This document shows, in pieces, positions 11,201-23,765 of a stretch of DNA of 64,000 nucleotides (position 1 is the first letter of the stretch; each line of letters opens with the position of its first letter). The stretch lies in NCBI GenBank assembly GCA_016785225.1, contig JAFBJZ010000616.1, positions 1,550,001-1,614,000 on the forward strand, in the 5' to 3' direction. Made by a program: the position numbers and the translations under genes. The notes beneath the pieces are model-generated. The model was not told the origin of the DNA. It did no database searches and was given only the letters and a program-made list of their open reading frames with translations. This DNA is from Psettodes erumei. Taxonomy: Eukaryota > Chordata > Actinopteri > Pleuronectiformes > Psettodidae.

Positions 11201-14200
11201 GCCTTGTAAATTCTCTGATGATGGTGGATCTGAGTGTGAAAATCGATTCTGTGTTTGGGCTGAGATCTTTTTTTAGGACCCCCACCCCAGCCCCCGGGGA
11301 CGGCAGGAAATGCTGGTCAGGACTTGTTTTGTTTTTTCTTTAATTGGATCACATGGCTGATTTGCCATGTATTGTAACGGACATGCCTCACCGTAATTAT
11401 GTACAGATGAAGTGCCAGCATGCCTGTTCTGACCACAGCACTGGAAATTGGATTGCTGTAATGAGGTTCATAAGGTTACTGATTTCAGAGACGTGGCAAA
11501 CGCACACATTCATACGCCTCAGGGCCGGCTGATTTGATTTTGAAGATGCTGTTTCTGCTCAGAGCTTGGGCTTGAATCGTTGCCTTTTAAAAGAGGTGAG
11601 TTTAATGCGACCTCCTCCCTCTGTGCAGTTTTAAATCAAGGCAAAGAAGAGAGGCGGTGGCACTGAAGAAGGAACATACAACCTCATGTTGCCCAGTTAC
11701 GCTAATCCTCGCTAAAGTTGTGAGCAAAGGCGAAGGATTCGAGGTTAACAAAGTTCAAGGTGAGGCTTCATGGCAGACGGGCTACACAGGAAGTAAGATT
11801 CTGTACTCAGCAGAAAAAAAGAGTGAAGGGTTAAGCTAAGCAGAGTCCAGAGATCACATGTTGTACGTCTCGTGCGGTATTAATCATCCTGCCGACCAAG
11901 AAGTCGCACAGATCAGCACTCGCGCTCCTCTGCGAGTCAGAGTGCGCAGAGAGAGTGCAAATCCTCATGGACTTCCCATGATTGTGACGAGATAAGTGCC
12001 TTTTTACGAGACAGAATAAAAACGGGTCAGCAGTCAGACACCCGGCCTTCTCACCGAGGGTTGAGCTGCCTGTCTTTAATTTACACATCGATCAAAAGAA
12101 TGGAAAACAGAGGTGGACTATATGCTTTTGTTTTTTTATTTCCGCTGTGACTGTCAAATTCTGTTACGCTTGCTGATTTGCTTAAGACTTTGTCTGTGGA
12201 GAATTTGCTCCCCAGTGGTCAAAAATGGCTGAGTGCAGCTTTAAAGGAAAAAGCTACCTTAAGCATCCCCCAGAGTCCATGTGGGTCTCCATCCACACAG
12301 ACACACAGATGTTCCACCCGTCCAAGTCTGCAAGGTCCCACGTGGACTGTTTGTGGACCTCTGCGTGCAGCCCAGAAATTAGGCTGCATTGCGACTCTGA
12401 TGATGAGGTTTTCATGGAAGTTAGTCCTTCTCCTGAAACGGGGATGAACATTGATAATATGGCTGGTTAGTGTATGCTGCTTTCATTTTCCTTCCTTGCC
12501 TTTTGTGTACGCACTATAGTGACTCTACACATACAAATGCAATATTGCATTCAGTTTTGATTAGAATCAGGTACAATATGTTTGCTGTGTAAAGCTGCTG
12601 GGAACATGCTTTTAAGATTCAGCTGTCCTGAGGTGATGTCTGCAGCGGTCAGGAAATTACATCTTACAGAAAAACAAAATGATAAATCTCAGCTCTGTTG
12701 TAATTTGCCTTTTTTTTAAAAAAACAATGCAAGTGTGTACAAATTTACATTAAGCTTGTATGTCACTCCTCCTTTCCAATTTAAGATTGACTGCAACAAA
12801 ACAGGCGCAGAGTCACCACCCACTGTCCAGACAGCCCCGGATGAGCAATGTCTGGGATGATCAGTCGGCTGGGTCATGACAATACTGTGCCAGACCCCAC
12901 CTGCTCTATATGCAGATAACCATTGTTCGGCTGAACAGGGAATAGATGTGGGATGTCATCTCAGAGAGCCTCATTGTGGTGATGTACATGGCATTATTTG
13001 TTTGGGGGGGGGCACTCAGCAAGGTTCACTGTTACAATAATGCTCCTGCTTTAAAAAGAAGGAATGTAGTGGGAAGTGAAAGACCCAAGCTCTGGAGGAG
13101 TGAAAGAGCCTCGCCTAGCCATGACGTTATGAAAATGCCACACGACACATGAATCATTCAAGTTACCAGCTGTGGAATTGTCACAAAAGTAAAAAAAAAA
13201 CTCCACGTACCTTTTGTATGGTTACTTGAGGTATCAGATGAAGGCGCAAGATGACAGCTCAGTAAGTTATTACAGTTTCTGAGATCACTCTGAATAAAGT
13301 GATCCTTTTAACAGCCTCCCTCAGCCATTATTCCTCCTCCCAGTGCTGAAGGTTACAGGAATATTTTGTTACACCTATTGTCAGGCTGTTGCAACTCCAA
13401 ACCTCTCTCTCACCTGATTGCCGGTTGCTTGTACGGTCGGAGTTTAAGAATTTGCGCGGAAAGCGGCCGAGTCGTCTCTCATTGTAAAGTGAATTACATG
13501 TCTTCAGTGTAAAACACTCGCTGTTGTCTTTGAGCTTGTTTTACGAGCTGCGCTACAATTAGCCAGAGGCCGGACGAGGAGCCAGCTGTCTGGCCTCCGC
13601 ACATAAGAGCTGCACTGTGTGCGTTTGTGTGTGTTATTACATTTACCCTCTACTATCTGCAAAGCACGCCTGTCGCTATTTAGGGAATTCGTGCACAACG
13701 GCGGTCGAAAATCCTCCGCAGACGTAACGTGCACAACTGTGTGTTTATATTTGCCTAGTGCAGACTGTGTTGGCATGTAGTGTACTACTGGAGCATGAAA
13801 GCAATTAGATGAAATAAAAGTCAAACGGGTGACCGAGTCGGGTCACGTTCCCACTGGGAGGCAGGAGGCAAAAAGCCACAAAGCCCGAGAGGGAACAGCC
13901 CAGACACTAATTAAAAACTTGCTCTTATGTCTGTATTTGTGCGCACATACACACACGGACATATACGTACCTAGTGCAGGGCAGCAGCTGTGTGTTGTTA
14001 ACGTTCATGCGCTATAAAGTGTTCTAACCCGGGTGCACACAGTCAGGAGTGGAGGGAGCAACATTCAGATCCTTCAATAAAGTAGAAGCATGAGAATGTC
14101 AACAGCAGAATAACAGCAAAAGTAAGTTCTCATTCTGTGGCAGGATGATTCCTGTTATGTTATTGCTGTTATTGACGTCTTAACGCATAAACAGCATTTT

Positions 14201-14469
14201 TTACATTGTAGCCAGTCAAGGGCATGCTCATTTTAGTTAGCGTATATACTAAATGTATAACAGGGATTCATGTTTGACAAAGTCAGTTATATGTAAAATC
14301 TTCTTCTGCAAAGTAGTAACCACAGTTTCCAAATAAAAGTAGCCATGTAGGTTTTAGCAGACTATAACAATCTGAAAATGTGACTGAATTACACAAATCG
14401 GTTGTCTTCACATTTTGTAGTATTGTTTTGAATTCTGAATCTGGCTAACATGAATTTGCGATGTCCATG

Positions 14470-14860
14470 GGCTGCAGTTGTCAATTATTTTCATCATCGA
14501 TTAATTTGATTATTTTCTCATTAATAGTTTAGTCTATAAAATGTGAGATTGGTGGATTACTAAGCATTGCCTTTGTGCGATCCCATCAAATTGCATCTTT
14601 GTGCAACCAACTGTCCAAAACATGACGGCAAGAAAATGAGCAAATCCTCATAGATGAGAAGCTGGAACTGGAGAATGTTTTTTTTTTAAATGACTGCAAC
14701 GACTAACTGACCATTAAAATAGTTGCTAATTATCATTTTCGATCGAGTATTCAATTACAGAAAGCAGCATAATTTGGAGGTACTCAAGTAAAGTACAAGT
14801 ATCTCTTTTTTAACTTAAGTAAATGTACTTTGTTGCATTCCACCGCTGATTCGGTTTCAT
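14470..14860 (-). repeat. Composite teleost repeat (ATCGATTAAT type plus AAGTAAAGTAC type)
   Basis: The first part has the pattern TGCAGTTGTCAATTATTTTC...ATCGATTAATTTG...GTCTATAAAATGT, with the complementary tail near 14700-14755 (GCAACGACTAACTG, ATCATTTTCGATCGA). The second part (about 14760-14860) has TACTCAAGTAAAGTACAAGTA and TTCCACCGCTG. Both patterns are familiar high-copy short repeats of percomorph fish; a diverged relative of the first lies at about 18725-18980. Strand and borders are approximate. Confidence 0.55.
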
Positions 14861-14929
14861 GTAATCACATTTCCTTAAGTGGAGATCAGTGTCACTGCCT
14901 TTTTTTTTCACCGTGAAACAACAAACCCC

Positions 14930-15480
14930 GTGTCATCCATTGCTCTGCTTGCGCGTGCGCGCGTGTGCGCGTGCGTGTGTAAGTGACGGGGTGTGGGGTG
15001 GTGTGCAGCTAAAATAATGCCCCGGCTGTCCTGATATCCCACAATTCTACTCTGAGCTGCATAGTGGAGCGTGATAGGCTGAGGAGAGGGGGAACTGCAG
15101 CAGAGTAGCACCGCTGTCAGGAAACACAGCAGCCCGCCGCACGGACGCTGAGCCAGGACGCTTTTACCCGGTAACCAGCCTCTCTCTTCTCTTTTCTCTG
15201 CATGTTTTTAACACCGAGGCTTCTTCTCTCTCCGCGGAGATGCTTCCCGGTTTGTTTACAGCCGCCCCCCCAAACAGTCTCCCTTGTTACATTTCTTCCC
15301 GTTGCCATATTTCGCCTCATTAAGAGCAGCAGCAGCAGCCGCCGTCGCGGCCGATGACAGATGATTAACATGTATGCTCTTCTGCTGCTTCAGCGAGGCG
15401 GATCGAGTCCGGTGGACGTGGCTCTCACCGGGGTCCACCTCTTGAATCTTGCGATGCTTTTCCGTCGTGGCCCTTCGGTG
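14930..15480 (+). promoter_or_regulatory. epb41l3: CpG-rich candidate promoter / non-coding exon of epb41l3
   Basis: A CpG-dense stretch that starts with an alternating purine-pyrimidine run of GCGC/GTGC steps (about 14949-14981) and continues through GC-rich sequence to about 15480. A possible donor is at 15171 (CCCG then GTAACC). Its position 8 kb before the first coding exon and the absence of a conserved open frame suit a 5' UTR exon and promoter. This is inference; transcript data are needed. Confidence 0.4.
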
Positions 15481-18129
15481 TGTGCAATTATAGCGACATG
15501 ATGATGATGTTGTTGTTGTTTAGTTTGTTGAATGGGCTTCCTCCTGCAGCGCTGCTTATTTAGCGTCTAAAAGTCCAAGCTCGGACGAATGCCTTTCAAC
15601 ATGAGAAACAAGCGGCTTTGGGTACAGCGGGCTAACGTGCTCTAGTTTCCCGAGGCAGAAAGTGGGGGGGAAATGGAGTGAAACTACTCGACAGATGCTT
15701 TTCCAACCCTTTTAATCGAGCGCTTCCCCACCAGTGAAGGGCATCGCTGAGTCACGGCACACACGGCCGCATATCTGAAGACAGTCCGCGGATCGGAACG
15801 TTCACATTGTCGGATCTTCAGACGACGTGCTGGGGCTGTTTTTTTTCCTCTTTTTTTTGATCTGCAGTGCGGTAGGCGTGGTTACTGGCCTGGATGACAC
15901 GGGCTGGATCCTCGTTTAGCATCCTCCACAAGGCCGGAGTCTGACTTGACAGTTTTAATTGAGATGCACGGGGAGATGTTGTTGCAGTAAAGGCACCGGG
16001 AGGCCGTTCGTGCGTGGCGGGGGTGGGTTGGGGGGCTTCATGGTTCATTCACTGGGGGGGTGACATGGAGCCATCCATCCTTCCACCTTTGATCTAGACA
16101 TGGAAAACACTCCACTTATATGATTAGGTTAGTTTTCAGCACTGCAGGGACACTAAACTAGGCTTCATAGAAAGGTAAAAACAGAAGCAACAGCCTCTTT
16201 TATTGGTTTTATCTGCTGAAGGGGCGACAAGGGTGATGAGGATTTTTAACTTTAAAATGCCATAAAAACAGTAAATCATCCACTTAAACTGTGACCGCTC
16301 TTCAGTTGTGTAAAATAGCCCCCAATAGAATCCAGTCATATTCCTTAGCAGAAAGTTATTTAGTAAAGCAATACAAAATGAACCAGGTGCTTTCTGGAAA
16401 TCTATTAGTTGTGGACGTCATTCAAGCAAAACAACCTTTTAAAAAAACTCAAACTATTCTCCCACATTCATCATCTTCTCAAATGTGAGGATTTGCAAAC
16501 TGGATGTTTTCCATCCAAAGAGAAAGGCAACTTAATGACATTCAACCTCGAGCTTCAGGAGCTTTTGGAGTTTGATTAATTATCAAATTAATGGATAATG
16601 GTAGCCCTTATCTGACTAAGGAAAAACTCTAAAGTATATGTTAACTACTGAGCACCACAGACACACAATGGTGTTTATAAAAAGGCAATGTATGGCATAA
16701 TAGCAAGTCTCATTTCATGTTTCGACTAGATTTTATACTTTGCCATTATACAATATAGCTTCCACTAAAATGTGACTGCTCTTTGTAGGCCTGAAAGGGC
16801 CCCAACAGAATTAACTATTAATCTTTGATAGTGTATATATAAATATATTTAATGTGAGTATTTTCCAGTTATCAGGCTATTTTAAACCCTCTCCCATCTG
16901 GAAGTGGAGAAAGCGATGGCATTACATTGGAAAGCAATCGATGTAGCTCCTCCCATACCTCCCTGCTCCGCCCAGCCCTTCACCTACACTGCACCCCCGC
17001 CCCGTGATGGCTGTCTCAGATAATGCAGGACGCGGGAGCATGCTAGCCTGAGCCAGACGTGGTGATCTCTTCCGGCAGACAGCAGCAGCCTGAGGCCTTG
17101 GTGTGAGAGTAAACCTGGAGCCCGTTCACATTGATTGACAGCTGTGAGCTCCCACCCCTGACTTTGGCCATCTCTGAGTGGTTAGAAGGGCGAGGCTCAC
17201 TCAAAAGTGTCTCTGCACTGCTGCTGTGCTGTTCACTGAGTTTGGGTCACAGAGGTCATTGACAGTTTGTCTGTGCTGGAGCATATTTCAATTCAAGAAT
17301 ATTATAAAAAGTGCTGTTGCTTTGACCTCTTTTTATTCCTCACGGCTATACACATCTGATTTACTGATTACCTATAGCTAATCTCATAAAATACTTAATC
17401 CCTACTGACCAGTCGAAGTCGTCGTATGAGAAGTTATTAGCTTTTCATCAAGCTACTGAGATTTAGTTCTAATCTCTTACATAAATAGGGGATTTTTTTC
17501 AAGCGAGCAGTACAACTGGCCCGAGCGCTGACTCGTACGTCGACGGTGTTTGCTCTGCCTTCATAGAAACCAACCTTGGCCTGAAGCAACAGCACGCTAA
17601 ACAAAGACACACACACTGATCAAGGTGAGACGACAGTTAAGTTAGCCCGTGCGCCCGCCGTACCCGTGAACGCCTCGCCGCCGGAGAAGACAGTAATGCC
17701 GAGAATGTAAACGCGGCACGCTTGTCAGGATTTATGGCCTCCTCAGCAAAAAAAAAATGCTCTCTGCGTGGAGTCACCTTCACGTGACCAGTCTGCCTTC
17801 CCCCAGAGTCAGCTCCTCAGTTGCGAAGTGTCTCTTTGCAGTTTTCGGCTAAATCATTTTTGAAAACCGACGTGAGGGCTGAATGAAAAAAGCCTCTGAA
17901 ATGACGGCTAAACGTAGGAAAAAATGTAACGTGTAGCTGTGATGAGTCTCAGAGAAGAACTGCCATAGTTTTAGTGGAGGATGAATTCAGCTACTGCTAA
18001 TACTGCACTCCTCCCATATGTCACCTACTTTAAAGAGGAGGAAGTAGCCCGTGGTGTTGTCGACCTGTATTGCATGATACAGGGAGGTATTTCTTCTATT
18101 TAGCCCATCATACTCCTATGATATAAACG

Positions 18130-18225
18130 GGATGGACAAAATAATAGAAACGCCTTTCGGCATAATGACTTGCAATTCAGCAGCACCCTAAACGGCAGCT
18201 TCAGAAATGATCGGTGGAACCTGCG
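18130..18225 (+). repeat. Interspersed repeat, copy B
   Basis: The block GACAAAATAATAGAAACGCCT followed by CAATTCAGCAGCACC and AGAAATGATC is a diverged relative of the copy near 6560-6650. Confidence 0.55.
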
Positions 18226-18724
18226 ACAAAAAGCCACAACACGTCGGCCCGGAGATGTTTCTCTGACTCGCCGACGTTACAGTCCTTTTTTACTGAGAAC
18301 GTCCCGGATTGAACAGGCTGATTTCTCGTACGCGTGTGCTCAGCCGGTCCGTTTTCACCTGCAGCACTCGGTGCGCGTAGTTCCTCTATTGCAAAGCACT
18401 TGTACGCGCAGAAAGATACGCACACGTCATCATGGGGAACGTGAGGTGATGTTGAGGAGCTGCAGAGGCCTCGTGTCCTGTTTTAAAGTCGTCTGTTGAC
18501 TGCGCTGAAGGAGCAGGAGCCTCACTGAAGTCGCACAGACAATTAGTTCCTCGTGGTGCTTGTTACACCAGTTTAGGAGGGCTGACAGTCAACACACATA
18601 CACACACACCCACGCAGCAAAGTTTGCGATCTGTCCCCTAAAGTCTGTCTTGTTTTTACTGCGCAGCTCTGGGCTCACGGGTGTGATGCTGCAGAGCACG
18701 CAGTAGTTGTAGAAATGTTCAACT

Positions 18725-18980
18725 TTTACAATAACCTAGGGTTGCAACTAAAGATCTAGTAATCTGGGGATTATTCTCGTTTGGCTCATCTTTGTCATAA
18801 AAACAGTGAAAAATGTCTGTCAGGTTTTGTTTTAGAACCTTCCAAATCCCGAAGAGATTGAATTTATAATAACGTAAGACAGAAAATCCTGGAAAGATGA
18901 GAATATTGGCATTTTTTATGACAAAAAGCTTAAATGATTGTTCCATTGTCACAACTGTTGCTGATCGATTGACCTATTGA
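18725..18980 (+). repeat. Teleost repeat (GGGTTGCAACTAA type)
   Basis: It begins near CTAGGGTTGCAACTAAAGAT and runs through TCATAAAAACAGTGAAAAATGTC to the tail ATCGATTGACC. This layout matches a high-copy palindromic-ended short repeat of percomorph fish, recalled from memory. It is an old, diverged copy. Confidence 0.55.
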
Positions 18981-19622
18981 CCACTTCACTTCTACAAAAC
19001 CGAGTGTTTTGAAAAAAAAAGTGTCATCCAACGAGTCTCCTCAAAACGAACATCAGGCTCCGTTGTTGTGACGGTAAATCTGCCACTAATGGTGGCACTC
19101 TGTGCATGCACAGCTGAATATAATGTTGCATCTATTATAAGTGACTGCAGTGAACAGTATCCATTCACTACCAATGCCTCAAATCTGCTGTGAAGCGACA
19201 GCAAATGCTGGACAGACGTCGTTCGCACGTTCACGACGAGACGTGTTATCGATAATTGGTTTTTGAAGTGGGGGCGGTTAAAAACACTTTGGGGATCTGT
19301 GACCCCCCCCCCAGTAGAAGTCTCAGTTGAGCAACCAGGCCAGCTCCGTGGTCTCCTGTTACAGTAGCTGGGTTTCTGCGTGACAGCTGTCGGCCCCCGC
19401 AGCCGTGCAGAAGGGGGTCGCATCGTATATACGGCAGGGCCGGCTCGGTTTGGGATGGGCCTCGGCGTGTCGAAAAAATGCCGACCATTCCCCTCCGTGT
19501 AACCTCCTTAAGCCCCCAGGGGTGGTTTATGGGTGTGTGGGGGCAGCGGGGCAGGGATGGGCCCAGCTGCGGCGCGCTCCGGCTTATGGCACTCGGCACA
19601 GATGGCAGCCCCTCATCCCGCC

Positions 19623-19624
<2 letters not shown>

Positions 19625-19663
<39 letters not shown>
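19625..19663. repeat. (TG)n microsatellite
   Basis: Perfect GT dinucleotide run, which translates as Cys-Val repeats in overlapping open frames that are not genes. Confidence 0.95.
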
Positions 19664-19666
<3 letters not shown>

Positions 19667-21983
19667 CACAATCACAAATGGACCTTTAAAATGGAGATGT
19701 ACATCCAGCGCGCAGCTCCGGAGCAAGTAGCCGCGCACTGATAAGCCTCTGCTGAGCTTTTAGCGCGGACACGGAGCGCATCATCTCGGCCCCATGTCTG
19801 GATGTGATTTGATTTCCACTTCTATTAGATTGTTCGACAAACTGCGAGTTAGTTTTGATCCATTTCAGGAAAGAAGCCCTGGGTGTGTCGCATTAATGGC
19901 GTGATCCTTGTTTCTGGAGGATAACAAGGAGATGGATGGTTTTCTGCTCAGACGCCACATTACCCAGCATATCAGTTTCTGTCTGCCAATAACAGGGAGA
20001 AACGCGTGCCAATCCGTCAGGGGAAGGTTGAGTGAATCGGTAATCTGAGAGACAAAGCACATTTGATGACACTTGTGGTGTGGTGTTGCTCATTTTCTGT
20101 AAATGAGTTGTTTTTCTTCTCTCAGTAGTCTTTCTCATTTGTCTCATCAGTCACCGTGGCTTTCACGCCAAGTGCCGAGAGCTCTCCTTTTATCAACTCC
20201 TCGAATTTACTGATGCAGGCAAACATATGCGTCACTTCGCTTCCATTTGGGTTCCGGTCAACAAAATAGCCCTCATGAAGTCATGAAGCTCAGACACCAC
20301 TGAATCTGTTATTCAACCTTTAATCTGTCCTCACTCTTATTACATGAAGAGACACAGGGAACAAATAAGCAGCAGCTTGTCATTTTTGTGTTGGACATTA
20401 ATTAGCCTGCTTCTGACAACTGCAGTGCTTCTGCTTTCTCTGCCAACAAAACATGATTACACACTTGTGTTTTTTTAGCCTTTAGTTAATTGCAAAATTT
20501 GAAACATAAACCTTTGTAATGATCCCCAAAAGAGGATTTGACAGGATTTGGACGTGATAAAAATGCCATTCCTGTTTCCCATGTGCCCTGAGGATTTTCC
20601 TGGTAAAAGAACCTGCCAAAAAACACCGCCCGTTTGCGACTCCACATGTCAAAGATTTCATGACCCGAGAGCCCCAGTCCCTCCGTTACGCAAGATTAAT
20701 GGCCAACAGAGCGGCAGAGCGCATTTTATTTATGTGAAAGTATCACAGATGATCAGATTAGAAAGGACTTTGTCTTCAGTGGAATCGTACACTCTGTTAT
20801 ATTGTAGCAATCGTCGACCGGCCCTGCGTGCCAGGATTAATCCGAGGCACTAAATGAGTTGTTAATGCGGCGCTCTGAATGCGTAATGTATGTGCCAGCC
20901 CATGGTGAGGGTCCCCACACACAGGGCGGCTGTGTGGGCTGTTGTGTGGCGCTGTGAAGAGTGCCTGTCACCAGTGACTGAACGTATTCTCCCTCCATTT
21001 CTATGGCGCTGAGATGTTCCTTTCTTCCCCCTCCAGCCATAGTTCCTGCTTCATGGGGGGGAGGGGGGGTTAAGAGAAGCAAAGGTTAGCTGTACAGCCT
21101 GTCATCTGTCAGCTGATTACTGACCCGCTCCTCCGCTCGGCTGCACACGGCCGCACATTAAGTAATAGCAGAGAGGTTTTGACAGGATCGGACGGGTCAG
21201 AGGGGTTTTTTGTAGAATTCCTTGTCTTCCCTCAGAAAAGGTGTCTTTTTTTTTGTTTTTAAAAACCAGGGTGGGAGTCCAAATCTCGTGTCTCATTGCT
21301 GCCACTCAGGCCTGTAATCTAGATTCGGTAATCTTTATGGCCTTTTTATAGCACCTGACGTTAGCTGAAGTTGGATATTTCAAAGAGTTTGCTCAGCATG
21401 TTGCGTTCGCTGACCCTTGACCCTTCAAACCCACACAAGGAACAGGAAGAAATGCAAAAAAAACTTCTTTCTTAGTTGAGATATTGCTGCTGTTTTGAGT
21501 CAACATCCTCCAGATCATTTTAAAACCTAACAGCTCTCTGCTCTGACGTACGTTTTTGCTGCCTGGTGAAGCTTGATTGGACTTTATATTGTAATTCTTT
21601 TTTAAGTACGTCCATGGGGAGTCAAACCCACTGCTCATTAGCTTGTAAGATGGATTGCCCCTTGGTGTTTAAAAAGCAATTCCCTCCTTTAATAACTGCA
21701 TCATTCTGTGTTACAATAAGTGGTAATACCTAATGATGTTGGATCAAGGAGGTGTAGTAATCATACCTGTGGGGTTTTATCAGAGACAAATCCCACGTTC
21801 AGCTCTGTTCAGTGCTCTGCAGTAATGATGAGGGCATGGAGTCCAGCTGTTCATAATCCAGCTGTGCGCCTGCCAGCTTTGTTCACCAGTTAGGCATCAA
21901 TTTTGTTCTCTAAAAAGCCTCTGTTGATCTCATTTTTCTGACTTGTGCATTTACAGATAACCAGTGCCTGGTGGTTAGTTCAG

Positions 21984-22006
21984 TTTGTGTGTGTGTGTGT
22001 GTGTGT
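21984..22006. repeat. (TG)n microsatellite
   Basis: Short perfect GT run. Confidence 0.9.
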
Positions 22007-22564
22007 TAGAACTCTCCATTATGGTTGTTTTGGTGGTTCTTCAGCGTGTTAGAAGTTCCGGGGATCACCTCAGTCCACACAGCGTTGGCCTTTGTTGATC
22101 CAGAGGCTGCCGGGCGTCACAGATCCAGCCCGGAGTAAACACGGCCCTATAAATAGAGCTGAGGGAGCAGGGAGCCAGCAGCAGAATGACAGGCATCCGT
22201 AGTACACGGCCCCCAGAACCCCTGCGTCCCAGCGTCAGCTCACCCTCACCCTGTGGGTGCTGTGAGCGGGCGGGGGGTGGGGATGGGGTGGGGTGCCCCC
22301 AGCGCAATCTGTCCCGCCTGTCACCTGTGTTCGATGTTTCCTCTCATTAGCCAGTTTTGGGCTGCTGGGACAACATCTGCTGGTGCTGGTATGCTGCTCC
22401 TCACAGGGAGCAGGTCACTCACGTTAGGGACATACTGTTCCCATTGTTTTTCATTAACTCATTAATGGTTTGCATTATTTAACCCTTTATTAACCCTGAA
22501 TACTTTTGGGGTTTGGACTGTTGATCGGACAAAGCCGGACATGTGAGGGTCTCTAGCTTCAGTA

Positions 22565-22588
22565 AATAATAATAATAATAATAATAAT
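22565..22588. repeat. (AAT)n microsatellite
   Basis: Perfect trinucleotide run of about eight units. Confidence 0.9.
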
Positions 22589-23576
22589 TTTTCACTATTT
22601 ATAGTATTATTTCATGGACTAAATCATCAATCAGTTAATGGATAAATATTCTGCCAATAAATCAAGACTAACAGCTAGTTGCAACTCTAAACAGTTAAGT
22701 CAATAAAATGTAAAGTAAAAAAAGGATTCAGTCTTTACTGTTGATTATTCGAGCTGTCAAGTTAATGGTTAATAATCGGTTATTAAACTAAGTGGTCTCA
22801 TTTAATGAATGAATGAATCAGCTAATAGGCTGTCTGAGTTTCCCATGGGATGTGGAAGCTTTTACCAGAGAGTGAGACGAGAGTTATGTTCATTCGTCAC
22901 TTATTTGATGGACACACAGAATATTAATCATCGCCTGTTTTGACTGGACTTTTTCGCACTTTACCAAACAAATAATTGAGATTATGAGTGATGGATTAAC
23001 CAGTGGTGGAACAGAATGTAGTTGCAGCTCCAGTTTGGTGCACTCAGACAGACTGCAGACTGCACGCAACCAGATCAGTGTCCAGATCCAGGAGTATTCT
23101 TCACTATTGTGAGTTAGGGCAAAATTTCACATTTTGAGTCATATCTCCATAAATGCATCAAAATTTAAAATAAGTGGGGCGACCCAACATCCAGCCAGTA
23201 TCACACCACACGTGCAGACAGACAGAAAATATGACGGCATGATCCAGGTCCAGATTCTCTTCTGGGTGGAGGTGTGCTCTTTATTTAAATTGTTTTACAG
23301 TATATTTCTGTTTGTGGACGTCACAGGAACAGCAGACTCAGCACTTTCCGTTAGCTACTGCTGACGCCACTGACATTATTGAAAAAGAGACTACAGTGCA
23401 CCTCAGCCACTTGCGTTAATTTCCTTTTTTTATTCTGCTGTCAAACAGTATCATCCACACCTGAGGAACTCGTCATTACGCGAGCGGCGACAGGGCATCA
23501 ATTCACAACAACTCAGCTGACTCCACTATTTTCTCCTCATTATGCTCCTCTCTTCTCCGCTCCAGCGTGATTTACC

Positions 23577-23765
23577 ATGACAACCGAATCGGGCGCAGAC
23601 TCGGAGGCCAAGCAGCCGCAGGAGAGCAAGGAGACGGAGAAGGGGAAAGCCGAGGCGGTGTCCCAGCCCAGCCAGGCCGCAGCCGAGCCCGCCTCGCCTC
23701 AGAACCAGCAGCCGGAGCAGCTTCCAGCCGCTGCCGGACACAGCACCCCGGCCAGGAAAGAGCAG
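23577..23765 (+). CDS. epb41l3: epb41l3 first coding exon (N-terminal head)
   Basis: The exon begins at 23566 after a pyrimidine-rich acceptor (CTCCAG), with the ATG 11 nt in. It encodes 63 residues starting MTTESGADSEAK, matching the start of mammalian 4.1B, and rich in Q, E, P and A. It ends HSTPARKEQ at a phase-0 donor (GTCAGC). The head is unstructured and variable between 4.1 paralogs. Confidence 0.9.

Larger units (their letters stand above)
7521..14930. other. Non-coding region (intergenic or epb41l3 5' intron)
   Basis: No convincing exon found. Several open frames of 60-135 codons occur on both strands (the longest is antisense at 9954-10361), but none has a domain, homology I recognise, or consistent splice context. 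It holds a (CA)n microsatellite at 8197-8236 and a composite repeat at about 14470-14860. Confidence 0.5.
15481..23565 (+). other. epb41l3: Non-coding region, probably large 5' intron of epb41l3
   Basis: No coding exon recognised. GC-rich patches occur at about 16900-17130, 17520-17700 and 19270-19640. TG microsatellites lie at 19625-19663 and 21984-22006, and an AAT run at 22565-22588. Repeat copies lie at about 18130-18225 and 18725-18980. The GC-rich patches produce overlapping open frames without domain content. Confidence 0.5.
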
